64,000 nt of DNA from Streptomyces sp. CB02261 (GTDB taxonomy: Bacteria; Actinomycetota; Actinomycetes; Streptomycetales; Streptomycetaceae): the NCBI RefSeq assembly GCF_001905665.1, contig NZ_LIVX01000005.1:549690-613689 (forward strand). The letters run 5' to 3'. Positions 1 through 8,972 of the stretch are shown here, one piece after another; positions within the stretch are counted from its first letter, which is position 1, and every line of letters begins with the position of its first letter. A program made the position numbers and the translations under genes. The notes beneath the pieces were generated by a model, which worked only from the letters and a program-made list of their open reading frames with translations, had not been told where the DNA came from and made no database searches.

Positions 1-1
1 G

Positions 2-556
2 AGACTGTGGGCTGGGCTGGGCATCGCCGTCACGATCGCCGTGGTGGCGGGACTCGTGTGGTTCAAACCGTGGGCCCTGTGGGTGGACGAGACAGTCAAC
101 GAAGCGCTGCCCGCGCCCGGCGCACCCGCGACCGTGCCCGTGGCGTCACCCACGACGGACACGAGTTCGTCCGCGGCGGGATCTCCCAGCGGGCCCGCGG
201 ATCCCGTCACCCTCGCGCGGGGCACCTTTATCAGCCATGAGCACTCGACCGCCGGCTCCGTGAAGGTCGTCCGCCTTGCCGACGGCAGCCACACGCTGCG
301 TCTCGAAGGGCTCGACACGAGCAACGGCCCCGACCTCCGCGTCTGGCTGAGCGATGCACCGGTGAAGGAGGGGAAGGCGGGCTGGGGCGTCTTCGACGAC
401 GGTCGGTATGTCAATCTCGCCAAGCTCAAGGGCAACAAGGGGGACCAGAACTATCCGTTGCCCCCGGACATCGACTGGTCGACGTTCCCGAGCGTGAGCA
501 TCTGGTGCGACCGGTTCGACGTCTCCTTCGGCGCCGCGGCGCTGGTGCGGGTCTGA
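2..556 (+). CDS. DM13-domain membrane-anchored protein (5' end outside window)
   Basis: The reading frame is open from the first bases of the window, so the true start lies upstream. The visible part begins with a hydrophobic segment (AVVAGLVWF) that looks like a signal anchor, then an Ala/Pro/Ser-rich linker, then a DM13 domain of about 105 residues running from GTFISHEHSTAGSVKV to the end, with the typical LEGLDTSNGPDLRVWLSDAP stretch and a late Cys (WCDRFDVSFG). DM13 domains are proposed to be extracytoplasmic redox or electron-transfer modules. It is transcribed towards the leftward channel-like gene at 610-2586, so the two converge. The function is inferred from the domain only. Confidence 0.8.
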   Translation, partial: RLWAGLGIAVTIAVVAGLVWFKPWALWVDETVNEALPAPGAPATVPVASPTTDTSSSAAGSPSGPADPVTLARGTFISHEHSTAGSVKVVRLADGSHTLRLEGLDTSNGPDLRVWLSDAPVKEGKAGWGVFDDGRYVNLAKLKGNKGDQNYPLPPDIDWSTFPSVSIWCDRFDVSFGAAALVRV

Positions 557-609
557 CACCCGCCGGACGTTTCGAGTTGATGCCCTGGAGCACGGTTTGT
601 GCCCGGGCA

Positions 610-2586
610 TCAGCATGCCGCGTTCCCGTCGTCCGCCCGCCGGTGCACGATAGGCGGTCCAGGCCACGGTGTTGCAGGTCGAGACTGTGTTGAGGTGTCC
701 AGGAGTTCGGCGAGGCCGCGGCGCGTGGCGGCGATGACGACGCGGTCCTCGGGGCGTAGGACGTAGCCGGGGTGCAGGTCCCACAGAAGCTGGGGTTCGT
801 CGCCTTCCTGGTGTGAGGAGGCGAGGTCGGGACGGCGTGCTCCGGGGGAGGCGGTGTCGAGGGCGAGGACGCGCCATGCCCCGGGGCGGAAGGCGCCGGC
901 GACGGTGCGGCCTTCGAACTGGGGGTTCCCGGCGACGATGAGGGCGGCGAAGAGCAGCACTTTGCGTTCGACGGGGATGGCGCCGAGGATCTGGCGGCCC
1001 ATCATCGCTCCGGCGAAGGCGGGTGCGGCGAGGTGGGTGACGCTGCGGCTGCGGGTGAGGGCGTCGGGGTGGGCGGTGCGCAGGGTGCGGTGGACGGCGG
1101 TGGCGAAGTCGTCGTCGTACAGGCGCAGCGCGACGCGCAGGTCGGGCTTGACCGTACGGGCGTAGAGCGTGGCCTCCAGGTTGGTGGTGCCGGAGCTGGT
1201 CAGGGCGAGCAGGGCGTGCGCCCGATGGGTTTTGGCGGCCTCCAGGATGCCCTCTTCGGTGACGTCGCCGAGGACGACGGGGACGCCGAGGCCGCGGGCG
1301 AGCGGGATGCCACGGGCGTCGGGGTCCTCCTCGACGCAGACGACGGGGATGTCCAGCTCCCGCAGCCGGGCCAGGACACGGGTGCCGATCTTGCCGAGAC
1401 CCAGCAGCACGACATGGCCGGACAGCCCGCGCGGCGGTCGGCGCAGCGCACCGGCGGCCCGGAAGGTGCCGAGCGCCTCCAGCGCGCCGGCGACGAGGAG
1501 GGGGAGCAGGGCGAGGCCGACGAGGCCGGTCAGGAGCTGGAGGATCTGGCGAGTGGTCGACTCCTCGACTGCGGGGTCGTTGATCGAGAACAGGTCGAGC
1601 AGTGTGAGGTACGCGGCGTGCACGGGGTCGGCGTCGGTGAGCAGTGTCGTGGTGAGCGTCAATGCGAGGACGCAGCCGACGATGCCGGTGAGTGCCCACC
1701 GCAGGCGGGCGGAGAAGAGGTCGCGCAACGGCACCCCCCGACGGGCCAGGCGCCGGGAGGAGAGGGCGTGGCCGGCGTACCGGACGGTCTCCAGGACGAC
1801 GCTCCCGCGTCCGGCGGCGCTCGCCACGGCCTCGTCGTCGGGGAGCAGGAGGGGTGCCTGGGGGCCGCTGGTGTCCGAGCCCTCGGCGCCCGCCGGGTCG
1901 GTCGTGGTGGACGACAGGAGCGCCAGGGTGCACAGGCCGGGATCCGCCGCCTCGCCGCGTTCGGACGGTGTGCGTTCGGCGGCGCGCAGCAGTACTCCGT
2001 CGGCCTGGACGACCTTGCTTGTCCCGGCGACGGCGGTGGCGGCGAGCGCGGGGGCCGCGGTGTCGGCGTCGGACAGGACCGTGGTGGACGCGTCGAGAAG
2101 GGCTCGGTCGGTCCCGGGCGCGGCCAGGAGGGCGGCCTGGTCGAGGAGTTCCTCCAGGTGCTGCCCGAGCTTGCGGTTGTACATCCGGACCACGAGACGC
2201 AGGCCGGGGCTGAGGCGGCGGGCGGCGAGCGCGGCGCGCAGGTTCGTCTCGTCGTCCTCGTACAGCAGGGCCAGGGCCGCGGCCCGGTCCACCCCGGCCC
2301 GCAGCAGCGCCGCCTCCGAGGGAGAAGATGATGTGACGTCCTGCGGGGGCGGGGGTGTGCCGCCGGGGCTGTCGGGACGGCGCAGAAGCCGCGCCGCGCG
2401 GGACACCACGGCGATGGGCTCCGTCTCCTCGGCGTGGTCACCGGAGGGAGCGACGAGGACGACCCGCTGTCGGTAGACCTCGCGCAGTTCGGCGGCGAGC
2501 CGGATCGCCAGTGCATCGTCACCGCAGACCACCATGTGGCCACTGTCCTGTGGATCTCCGGATCCCTGGTGCGGTAGCGCGCTCAC
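610..2586 (-). CDS. Two-RCK (TrkA-N) ion-channel-like protein
   Basis: A 658-residue protein with two NAD-binding Rossmann regions of the TrkA-N type around a membrane segment. The N-terminal one starts at HMVVCGDDALAIRLA. A hydrophobic part follows near the middle (LTGIVGCVLALTLTTTLL, then LLTGLVGLALLPLLVAGAL). The second Rossmann fold carries the glycine motif HVVLLGLGKIGTRVLARL with an acidic residue (CVEEDPDA) at the end of the second strand. This layout matches Castor/Pollux-like or Kef-type potassium and cation conductance proteins. I chose the GTG at 2586 because GGGGGA sits just upstream; an ATG-like start 16 codons further upstream lacks a ribosome site. Together with the nearby KtrAB and NhaA genes it suggests a monovalent-cation role. 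The ion is inferred, not shown. Confidence 0.75.
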   Translation of the reverse strand: MSALPHQGSGDPQDSGHMVVCGDDALAIRLAAELREVYRQRVVLVAPSGDHAEETEPIAVVSRAARLLRRPDSPGGTPPPPQDVTSSSPSEAALLRAGVDRAAALALLYEDDETNLRAALAARRLSPGLRLVVRMYNRKLGQHLEELLDQAALLAAPGTDRALLDASTTVLSDADTAAPALAATAVAGTSKVVQADGVLLRAAERTPSERGEAADPGLCTLALLSSTTTDPAGAEGSDTSGPQAPLLLPDDEAVASAAGRGSVVLETVRYAGHALSSRRLARRGVPLRDLFSARLRWALTGIVGCVLALTLTTTLLTDADPVHAAYLTLLDLFSINDPAVEESTTRQILQLLTGLVGLALLPLLVAGALEALGTFRAAGALRRPPRGLSGHVVLLGLGKIGTRVLARLRELDIPVVCVEEDPDARGIPLARGLGVPVVLGDVTEEGILEAAKTHRAHALLALTSSGTTNLEATLYARTVKPDLRVALRLYDDDFATAVHRTLRTAHPDALTRSRSVTHLAAPAFAGAMMGRQILGAIPVERKVLLFAALIVAGNPQFEGRTVAGAFRPGAWRVLALDTASPGARRPDLASSHQEGDEPQLLWDLHPGYVLRPEDRVVIAATRRGLAELLDTSTQSRPATPWPGPPIVHRRADDGNAAC

Positions 2587-2617
2587 GATTCCCCCGTGTC
2601 GAGGCGGACCTGCCTGA

Positions 2618-2806
2618 TCAGGCGGGCGGGTCAAGTGTCAGTCGCTTCTCCCTCGGTGCGCGTCCCACCGGCGTGCAGAAGGCCAGGGTTCGTACCAGCG
2701 CGATGAGGTAGACGAACGCGACGAATCCCGCGCTGATGCGCGTCCACGACGGGGTGGCGCTGCTCGCAGCCGTCCATCCTGTGCCAGGAGGCACAGGATC
2801 AACCAT
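2618..2806 (-). CDS. Small possible membrane protein
   Basis: A 62-residue reading frame with one hydrophobic stretch (ISAGFVAFVYLIALVRTLAF). It overlaps the end of the upstream small gene by 8 bases, as in a translationally coupled pair. I do not recognise it and it may be spurious. It would be the last gene of the leftward run that starts with the NfeD-like gene at 5705. Confidence 0.3.
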   Translation of the reverse strand: MVDPVPPGTGWTAASSATPSWTRISAGFVAFVYLIALVRTLAFCTPVGRAPREKRLTLDPPA

Positions 2807-3074
2807 CCTGTGCTTTCCGGGAAGCCGCTTCTCGCGTTGCGCGTCGGCACAGTGTGCATCTGTCCTTCTCGGGGCTTCTCACCTGTAGGTCTGCTGGACG
2901 CGTGGGGCTCACCGCCGGTGCCTGCTGCTGCGGACAGCGGCGGCTCAGGCTCAGGTAGGCGCCGAGTGCCGCAGTCAATGGAGTCCAGAGTGCGATGAAG
3001 GTGCTGAGGTTTGCGTCTCCGCCCTGCGGGAGCAGCGTCAGCACGAAGACATAGGCACCCAGGTCGGCCACCAC
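2799..3074 (-). CDS. Small membrane protein, start uncertain
   Basis: A 91-residue frame with two hydrophobic stretches (DLGAYVFVLTLLPQGG, then LSTFIALWTPLTAALGAYLSL) and a basic, Cys-containing tail. The same frame stays open back to the TGA that ends the 181-residue gene, reading SLAAARLTAPADACVVADLGAY. The only ATG overlapping that TGA is in another frame. So either translation starts at a GTG near 3074, or one base is missing near 3115 and the real gene begins at the ATGA overlap. Unrecognised. Confidence 0.4.
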   Translation of the reverse strand: MVADLGAYVFVLTLLPQGGDANLSTFIALWTPLTAALGAYLSLSRRCPQQQAPAVSPTRPADLQVRSPEKDRCTLCRRATREAASRKAQDG

Positions 3075-3122
3075 ACAGGCGTCGGCGGGTGCTGTAAGAC
3101 GTGCCGCAGCGAGAGAGGGGGG

Positions 3123-3668
3123 TCATGACCGGTCGGCCAGGGAGTCCAGCTTTCCGAAGAGGAGCGTCAGGCCGCCGCCGCCCGCCGCGAAGAGACCGAA
3201 CGCCGCGAACGCGATGCGCTGGTCGTTCTTGCGTAGCTCCTCGTACTGGCTTCTGCTGATCGGGACGCGCTCGCGGTCGGGGTCGGAGGTGTCGATCGCG
3301 GAGTAGTGCCCCCGGACGGACTCGACGCGTTGGAGCCCCGAGTCGTCCCAGAACACTCCGGTGACCAGGAACGCACCGGCGAGACCCGCACCCACGAGCA
3401 CCGCACGGACTCGCCGAGGCAGGGCGCGCAGGGCGCGCCACTGGTTCGCCTTGTTGCTCGCGAAGCGCATGTCCCGGAGTCCGACGGCGATGGCGCGGGC
3501 GAGCGTCGCCAGATGGAGGGGCAGCAGCAGAGTGATGCCGATTCCGAGGAGGAGCCACTCGTCGGCGAACGGGGGCAGGAACGGGACGGCGGCGAGGACC
3601 GCGGCGAGAAGCCCCGCGAGGGAGAGGGCGAGTTGCACCCCTGCGTGCATCGTGAAGCTGGTTCTCAC
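3123..3668 (-). CDS. Membrane protein in the flotillin operon
   Basis: A 181-residue protein starting at a GTG behind AGGAGAACGCG. It has two N-terminal hydrophobic helices (LALSLAGLLAAVLAAVPFL, then WLLLGIGITLLLPLHLATL), a basic loop, a third helix (VLVGAGLAGAFLVTGVFW), a polar segment with SRSQYEELRKNDQ, and a last helix (IAFAAFGLFAAGGGGLTLLF). It begins 20 bases after the end of the flotillin gene, so co-transcription is likely. No family was recognised; being encoded with flotillin and an NfeD-like protein suggests a membrane-microdomain partner. Confidence 0.7.
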   Translation of the reverse strand: MRTSFTMHAGVQLALSLAGLLAAVLAAVPFLPPFADEWLLLGIGITLLLPLHLATLARAIAVGLRDMRFASNKANQWRALRALPRRVRAVLVGAGLAGAFLVTGVFWDDSGLQRVESVRGHYSAIDTSDPDRERVPISRSQYEELRKNDQRIAFAAFGLFAAGGGGLTLLFGKLDSLADRS

Positions 3669-3688
3669 CGCGTTCTCCTGCTCTCGTC

Positions 3689-5119
3689 CTAGTCGGTGAT
3701 CTCGATGGCGCCGTCGCCGGTCGGCACAGGCTGCGCCGGACCGGGGGCCGCCTTCTTCTGGCTGATGCCCTGGAGCAGGGACGCGAGGTCGACCCCCGTC
3801 GTGGAGCTGAGGAGCTCCATGCCCTGGGCGACGTTGTCGACGACCGTCCGGGACAGCTGGCTCGCCCCGTCGGTGGAGATGACCGTCATCTTGTCGATGG
3901 CCGACAGCGGTTCGGCGGCCTTGGCGACGATCTGCGGCAGGACCTCGACGAGCATCTGGAGGACGGCGGCGTCACCGTACTGGGCGTAGGCGTCGGCCTT
4001 CTTCCGCATGGCCTCCGCCTCTGCGGAGCCCCGCGCGGCGATGGCGGTGGCCTCGGCCTCGCCCTCGATGCGTACGGCGTCGGCGAGGGCCGCGCGGTGG
4101 GCCTTCTCGCCCTCACCGGTGAGCCTGGCGCGCTGGGCGTCGGCCTCGGCCTGCTTGACCAGGGCGATGCGGCGGGCCTCGGCCTCCTGCTCGGCCTGGT
4201 AGCGGGCGGCGTCGGCGGGCTTGCGGACCTGGGTGTCCAGCTGACGGTCGGTCAGGGCGGCCTGCCGCTCGGCGACCTTCTCCTGCTCGGTCAGAATCTG
4301 CTGCTGGCGGTCGGCCTCGGCGAGCGGGCCTGCGGCGTTGGCCTGGGCGGCGGCCTCGTCGGTCTGCGCCTTGATCTCGGCCTGCTTCAGGTAGAGGGTC
4401 CGCTGCGCGATGGCGATCTCCTCCTCCGCCTTCAGCCGGGCCTGCTCGGCGGCGCGGCGGGCCACGGCCTCGGCGATGTCGGCCTCCTGCTTGGCGCGGG
4501 CCGCCTCGGGGCGGCCGAGGTCCTCCAGGTAGGAGCCCTCGGTGGTGATGTCCTGGATCTGGAAGGCGTCCAGGACCAGGCCCTGACCCGACAGGCTCGC
4601 CTCGGCCTCCTCCGCGACCTGGCCCGCGAACGCGGCGCGGTCGCGGATGATGTCCTCGACCGACATCCGGCCCACGATGGAGCGCAGCGCGCCCGACAGC
4701 ACCTCCTGGGTGAAGCCGACGATGCCGTCCTGCTGCATCAGGAACCGCTGGGCGGCGGCCCGGATGGAGTCCTCGGTGCCGCCGACCTTGACGATCGCGA
4801 CGCCTTCCAGGTTCGCCTTAACCCCGCGCAGCGTCACCGCGCCCCGGACAGCGACGGGGATGTGCCGGCTGGACAGGTCGAGGGTGAACTTCTGCTGCAC
4901 GAACGGGACGACGAACACACCGCCGCCGACTACGACCTTCTGGCCGCTGTTGTCGGTGAACACCCGCCCGGTGGTGGGATCGGTGGCCTGCTTGCCCCGA
5001 CGGCCGGTGATGATGAACGCCTCGCTGGGCCCGGCGACCTTGTAGCGGGTGATGACGACGAGGCCGAGCAGCACCAGAAGAACGACGATGCCCACCACAG
5101 CGGTGAGGACAGGGCTCAT
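3689..5119 (-). CDS. Flotillin-type SPFH protein
   Basis: A 476-residue protein. One N-terminal membrane helix (LTAVVGIVVLLVLLGLVVI) is followed at once by GPSEAFIITGRRGK, the usual entry to the SPFH/Band-7 domain (about residues 28-200). Next comes a long Ala/Glu/Lys/Arg-rich coiled coil (about 200-370) with repeated AEA motifs, then a conserved C-terminal region (AVLQMLVEVLPQIVAKAAEP). Flotillins oligomerise on the inner face of the membrane and organise microdomains. The start is supported by GAAGGGGG upstream. An NfeD-like gene ends 80 bases upstream on the same strand, the classic NfeD-SPFH pairing. A second flotillin lies at 12133 and a stomatin-like protein at 19903. Confidence 0.93.
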   Translation of the reverse strand: MSPVLTAVVGIVVLLVLLGLVVITRYKVAGPSEAFIITGRRGKQATDPTTGRVFTDNSGQKVVVGGGVFVVPFVQQKFTLDLSSRHIPVAVRGAVTLRGVKANLEGVAIVKVGGTEDSIRAAAQRFLMQQDGIVGFTQEVLSGALRSIVGRMSVEDIIRDRAAFAGQVAEEAEASLSGQGLVLDAFQIQDITTEGSYLEDLGRPEAARAKQEADIAEAVARRAAEQARLKAEEEIAIAQRTLYLKQAEIKAQTDEAAAQANAAGPLAEADRQQQILTEQEKVAERQAALTDRQLDTQVRKPADAARYQAEQEAEARRIALVKQAEADAQRARLTGEGEKAHRAALADAVRIEGEAEATAIAARGSAEAEAMRKKADAYAQYGDAAVLQMLVEVLPQIVAKAAEPLSAIDKMTVISTDGASQLSRTVVDNVAQGMELLSSTTGVDLASLLQGISQKKAAPGPAQPVPTGDGAIEITD

Positions 5120-5198
5120 GAAGAAACCCCCTTCGATCAGAAGGAAAAAGACAGATAGCGACGCCCGGCCGACCTTCGACCGGTGAGCCTTCGTCCGG

Positions 5199-5705
5199 TC
5201 AGCGCTCTACAGGCCGGACGGAAACGGACGTCGGGGAGAGCACGGAGTCGACCCACACCTCGGTGCCGCGCGCGACGGGCACGCCGGCCGTCGCCGCGTA
5301 CTTCACCGGCTGGCCCGCGAGATGGAGCAGGACCTCGCCGTAACCGTCCACGGGGATGGCCGTCACCACCGAACCACTCGTACCGGCCAGGTCCCCTTCC
5401 CGCGGTGCGGGCGCGGAGCCGCCCTGGAGGAGCGCCCGGCTGAACCGCCAGGTCCCCCACCCCACGACGCCCCCCGCGACCGCGCCCGCACCGGCGGCGA
5501 CCCCCGCCCCCGCGCCGGTGGTCCCGAGGACGATCGCCCCGGTGAAACCGAGCGCCGAGACGAACCCGGCGATCACCGGCAACGACAGAAGCCCGTCAAG
5601 CCCCCCGCCGACCGGGTCGAGGGCCCCCTCCAGCACCCCGTCGAAGACCAGTGAGAGGACGAGCAGCACGAGACCCGCGATGCCGAGACCAAGAAACCAG
5701 CCCAT
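5199..5705 (-). CDS. NfeD-like membrane protein with OB-type C-terminus
   Basis: A 168-residue protein. The N-terminal half has three to four hydrophobic helices (FLGLGIAGLVLLVLSLVF, then IAGFVSALGFTGAIVLG, then a Gly/Ala-rich helix). The C-terminal half looks like a small beta-barrel (LAGTSGSVVTAIPVDGYGEV, then ARGTEVWVDSVLSPTSVSV), matching the OB-fold of NfeD/YqiJ/YuaF proteins. These work with flotillins as membrane partners. The ATG has AGGGGG upstream. It is the first gene of the leftward operon with flotillin (3689-5119). Confidence 0.8.
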   Translation of the reverse strand: MGWFLGLGIAGLVLLVLSLVFDGVLEGALDPVGGGLDGLLSLPVIAGFVSALGFTGAIVLGTTGAGAGVAAGAGAVAGGVVGWGTWRFSRALLQGGSAPAPREGDLAGTSGSVVTAIPVDGYGEVLLHLAGQPVKYAATAGVPVARGTEVWVDSVLSPTSVSVRPVER

Positions 5706-5807
5706 GTGCGCCCCCTGCCCCGTGCCTTGCTTCTCCCGTTGTTCCAGGATGGTTCCACGGGGCGGCGGCGTTGTTCACTGCCTGGTTCCGGCAGTCTTTA
5801 CGCGTTC

Positions 5808-6718
5808 TTAATGCCGCCTGCGCGCGTCCGTGAACTCGGCCACGAGGGCGCCGAGTCGCTCGGGGGACTCCTCCGGCAGGAGATGCCCGGTGCCGTCGAG
5901 ACGCGCAGACGGGTGCCGAGCCGTTGCTCGGCTGCGGGTCCCAGGCGGGCCGGGGGCAGGAAGACGTCGTGTGATCCCGTCACCACCATGTTCGGCACGC
6001 TCCTGGCGCGCGCCAGGGCGGTCGACGGCAAGGGCGCGGGAGCGAGGCTGCTGCGGCAGGAACTGCCCACCAGCGCCATCCACCGGCTGAGCTCGTCCGA
6101 TACCGACGCACCGGGCGACGACTGTGCCGCACGAGCCGCTCGGCCCGCGGTACGGAGGGGCGGAGCAACCGGCATCGTCGCGCCCAGCAGGGAGGCGCCG
6201 ACCCGCAGTCGTACCAGCCCGGCCGTCGACACGAGCAGACGGCCGGAGATCAGGTCGGAGCCGGAGGCGAGGGCGATCGCGCCACCGAGCGAATGCCCCA
6301 CGACCACGGCCGGTTCGGACGTCACCTGCGGCAGGATGTCGGTGAGCCACCGCCCGTACCGGTCCGTGCGGTGGCGGCGCGGGCGTTCACCGGCGCTGAG
6401 GCCGGGCTGGCCCGGGACGTCGAGGACGATCAGCGGGCCGCTCCGCGACAGCGCTTCCGCGAAGCCCAGGGACACGGCCGCGTTCACGTTCGTCCCGGGT
6501 ATCAGCACGATCGCCCCCCGCGCCGGCTCCGGGCCGGGCCCGGTCCGGACCACGCTCGTCAGGCCGGCGGACGTCTCGACCTGCCATCGGTCGTGATGGA
6601 CCGGCCAGGCGGCCAGGCGCGCCTCGCGCCAGTTCCGTACCCGTTCCCGTGCGACCTGGCTGCGGTAGGTCGACGACGGCGTGGTCGCATCGTAGGCACC
6701 CTGCCGCCCGGGCAGCAG
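5808..6718 (-). pseudogene. Alpha/beta hydrolase, frameshifted near its C-terminus
   Basis: The frame encodes an alpha/beta hydrolase: an oxyanion-type stretch (GAIVLIPGTNVNAAV), the nucleophile elbow VVGHSLGGAIALASG (Ser nucleophile), and the acid-containing MVVTGSHDVFLPP. The expected final histidine segment, LDGTGHLLPEESPERLGALV, is in another frame from about 5904 down to 5808. One missing base in the GTC-TCG run near 5904 accounts for this. Conserved-looking sequence also extends upstream of the first in-frame GTG (6553), through RVRNWREARLAAWPVHHDRW, with no standard start codon; a CTG at 6718 is the only candidate. So the gene is either broken twice or misread. It is divergent from ktrB. 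Confidence 0.75.
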
Positions 6719-6756
6719 AGGCGCGGGTAGGGTGGCGGCCGTTCTTGGCGTGTCGC

Positions 6757-6766
6757 TGACGCGTCA
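6757..6766. promoter_or_regulatory. 10-bp palindrome upstream of ktrB
   Basis: A perfect palindrome TGACGCGTCA lies 46 bases upstream of the ktrB start, in the divergent gap with the hydrolase. It could be an operator. The same TGACG core recurs upstream of the PucR gene (11352-11378). The function is only inferred. Confidence 0.3.
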
Positions 6767-6811
6767 CCGGCACAAGACGTGTCGTATCCACAGGAGAGAG
6801 GGCGTCGAACC

Positions 6812-8185
6812 GTGGCCACCGTCGCAGGGCACCGTGCGCGCTCGTTCTTCTCGGCGCATCCGGCCCGCACCGTGGTCCTCGCCTTCGCCGGCGTCGTGGT
6901 GATCGGCACCGTCCTGTTGATGCTGCCGCTCGCCACCGAGGACGGTGGCACCCCCGGCGTCCTGACCGCGCTGTTTACCTCGACCTCCGCCGTCTGTGTG
7001 ACGGGTCTCGCGGTCGTGGACACGGGCACGTACTGGAGCGGCTTCGGTGAGGGCGTCATCCTGGCCCTGATCCAGGTCGGCGGCTTCGGCATCATGGCCA
7101 TGGCCTCACTCCTCGCCCTGCTGGTCTCGGGCCGGCTGCGGCTGCGGATGCAGCTGACGGCGCAGGCCGAGACGAAGAGCCTGGCCATCGGGGACGTGCG
7201 CCGCGTCCTGCTCGGCGTCGCCGGCACCACACTGATGGTCGAGCTGGCCGTGGCCGCCTGCCTGGCGCTGCGGTTCCGCTTCGGATACGGAAACGGGATC
7301 GGAGAAGCGGCCTATCTCGGCTTCTTCCACTCGGTGTCCGCGTTCAACAACGCCGGCTTCGGCCTCCACGCGGACAGCCTCACCCGCTACGCCCAGGACC
7401 CGTGGGTCACCCTGCCGATCGCCGTCGCCGTCATCCTGGGCGGCATCGGCTTCCCGGTCCTGCTCGAGATGCTGCGCCACCGCAACCGCGCCCGCACCAC
7501 CGGGCGGAAGAACTGGACCCTGCACACCAGGCTCACCGTCATCACCACCGTGGTGCTGCTGCTCGTCGGCACGGTACTCACAGGGCTGCTGGAGTGGACC
7601 AACCCGAACACGCTCGGTGCGCATGACATCTGGGGCAAGTTCCTCAACAGCTTCTTCCACTCGGCGATGAGCCGCACCGCGGGCTTCAACTCCCTCGACA
7701 TCGGAGCCATGAACGCCTCCACCCTCCTGCTGACGTGCATGCTCATGTTCATCGGCGGTGGCAGCGCGGGCACCGCGGGCGGCATCAAGGTCACCACCTT
7801 CGCCGTCCTGGCCGCCGCGATCCTCGCCGAAGTGCGGGGCGAGCCGAACTCCGTCGTCCTGGGACGCCGCCTCGCCCCGCACGTGCTGCGTCAGGCCCTG
7901 ACGGTGGCGCTCCTCGGCGTGGGGCTGGTCATGAGCGCCACCCTCGCCCTGCTCTCGGTGAGCAAGGCGTCCTTCGAGGCGGTGCTGTTCGAGGCCGTGT
8001 CCGCGTTCGCGACGGTGGGTCTGTCCACCGGCATCACCGCCGACCTGCCCGCCGTCGGGCAGCTCATCCTCGTCGTCCTGATGTTCATCGGACGCATCGG
8101 CCCCATCACCCTGGTCTCCGCGCTCGCGCTGCGTGAACGCACGCGACGCTACGAACTACCCGAGGAGCGACCCGTCATTGGCTAA
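6812..8185 (+). CDS. ktrB: Potassium uptake membrane subunit, TrkH/KtrB family
   Basis: A 457-residue integral membrane protein. It shows the four degenerate pore repeats of the TrkH/Ktr superfamily with their selectivity-filter segments: TSTSAVCVTGLAV, HSVSAFNNAGFGL, HSAMSRTAGFNSLD and EAVSAFATVGLSTG. The length fits KtrB better than the longer TrkH. I prefer the GTG at 6812 (AGGAGAG upstream) over a GTG at 6779 that has no ribosome site. The last codons overlap the start of the RCK subunit gene by 8 bases, so the two are translationally coupled. The protein imports K+ with its cytoplasmic gating ring. Confidence 0.93.
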   Translation: MATVAGHRARSFFSAHPARTVVLAFAGVVVIGTVLLMLPLATEDGGTPGVLTALFTSTSAVCVTGLAVVDTGTYWSGFGEGVILALIQVGGFGIMAMASLLALLVSGRLRLRMQLTAQAETKSLAIGDVRRVLLGVAGTTLMVELAVAACLALRFRFGYGNGIGEAAYLGFFHSVSAFNNAGFGLHADSLTRYAQDPWVTLPIAVAVILGGIGFPVLLEMLRHRNRARTTGRKNWTLHTRLTVITTVVLLLVGTVLTGLLEWTNPNTLGAHDIWGKFLNSFFHSAMSRTAGFNSLDIGAMNASTLLLTCMLMFIGGGSAGTAGGIKVTTFAVLAAAILAEVRGEPNSVVLGRRLAPHVLRQALTVALLGVGLVMSATLALLSVSKASFEAVLFEAVSAFATVGLSTGITADLPAVGQLILVVLMFIGRIGPITLVSALALRERTRRYELPEERPVIG

Positions 8186-8897
8186 CCACCTCCACAGTCT
8201 GCGCAAGCGGCGCGGCAAGCGGCTCACCGAGCAGCACCGGCCCGTCGGCGACCAGCGTGTCGCCGTCATCGGCCTCGGGCGCTTCGGCAGTTCGCTGGCC
8301 AACGAGCTGATGCGCCGGGGCTGGGACGTCCTGGGCATCGACACCGACGCCCGCCTCGTTCAGAAGTACAGCGACAGCCTCACCCACGCCGCCGTCGCCG
8401 ACTCCACCGACCCCGAAGTCCTGAACCAGCTCGGCGTCCACGACTTCTCCAGCGCCGTCGTGGGCATCGGCAGCGACATCGAGGCGAGCATCCTCGTCAG
8501 CTCCAACCTCCTCGAAGCCGGCGTCCCCAACATCTGGGCCAAGGCGATCAGCCGCCAGCACGGCAAGATCCTCGAACGCCTCGGCGTGCACCACGTCGTG
8601 CTTCCCGAGCACGAGATGGGCGAACGCGTCGCCCACCTCGTCACCGGCCGCATGCTCGACTTCATCGAGTTCGACGACGACTACGCCCTCGTCAAGACCG
8701 TCGCCCCCAAGGCCGCCACCGGACAGCCCCTCGGCCGGTCCAGGGTGCGCAGCGAGTACGGCGTCACCGTCGTCGGCATCAAGCGCCCCGGCGAGGACTT
8801 CACCCACGCCACCGCCGACACGGTCGTCGAGGAGGGCGACATCATCGTCGTCACCGGCAAGACGGGTGCCGTGGAGACCTTCACCGACCTGACCTGA
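8178..8897 (+). CDS. ktrA: Potassium uptake regulatory subunit, TrkA/KtrA (RCK) family
   Basis: A 239-residue cytoplasmic protein with an RCK_N Rossmann domain (VAVIGLGRFGSSLANELMRR, then VLGIDTDARLV with the ribose-binding Asp) and an RCK_C domain (about residues 150-239; DYALVKTVAP, then GDIIVVTGKTGAVE). RCK rings bind ATP/ADP or NAD and gate KtrB-type channels. The likely start is the TTG at 8178, with GAGGAG ten bases upstream; it overlaps the end of ktrB. An ATG at 8133 inside ktrB is in frame but has no ribosome site. Confidence 0.93.
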   Translation: MANHLHSLRKRRGKRLTEQHRPVGDQRVAVIGLGRFGSSLANELMRRGWDVLGIDTDARLVQKYSDSLTHAAVADSTDPEVLNQLGVHDFSSAVVGIGSDIEASILVSSNLLEAGVPNIWAKAISRQHGKILERLGVHHVVLPEHEMGERVAHLVTGRMLDFIEFDDDYALVKTVAPKAATGQPLGRSRVRSEYGVTVVGIKRPGEDFTHATADTVVEEGDIIVVTGKTGAVETFTDLT

Positions 8898-8972
8898 CCA
8901 CTAGGATCAACCCATAGGTGAGCCGGGAAGCCTGGTCGGCACAGACTTCCGCCTGCCCTTGGAGCCCCGGCC

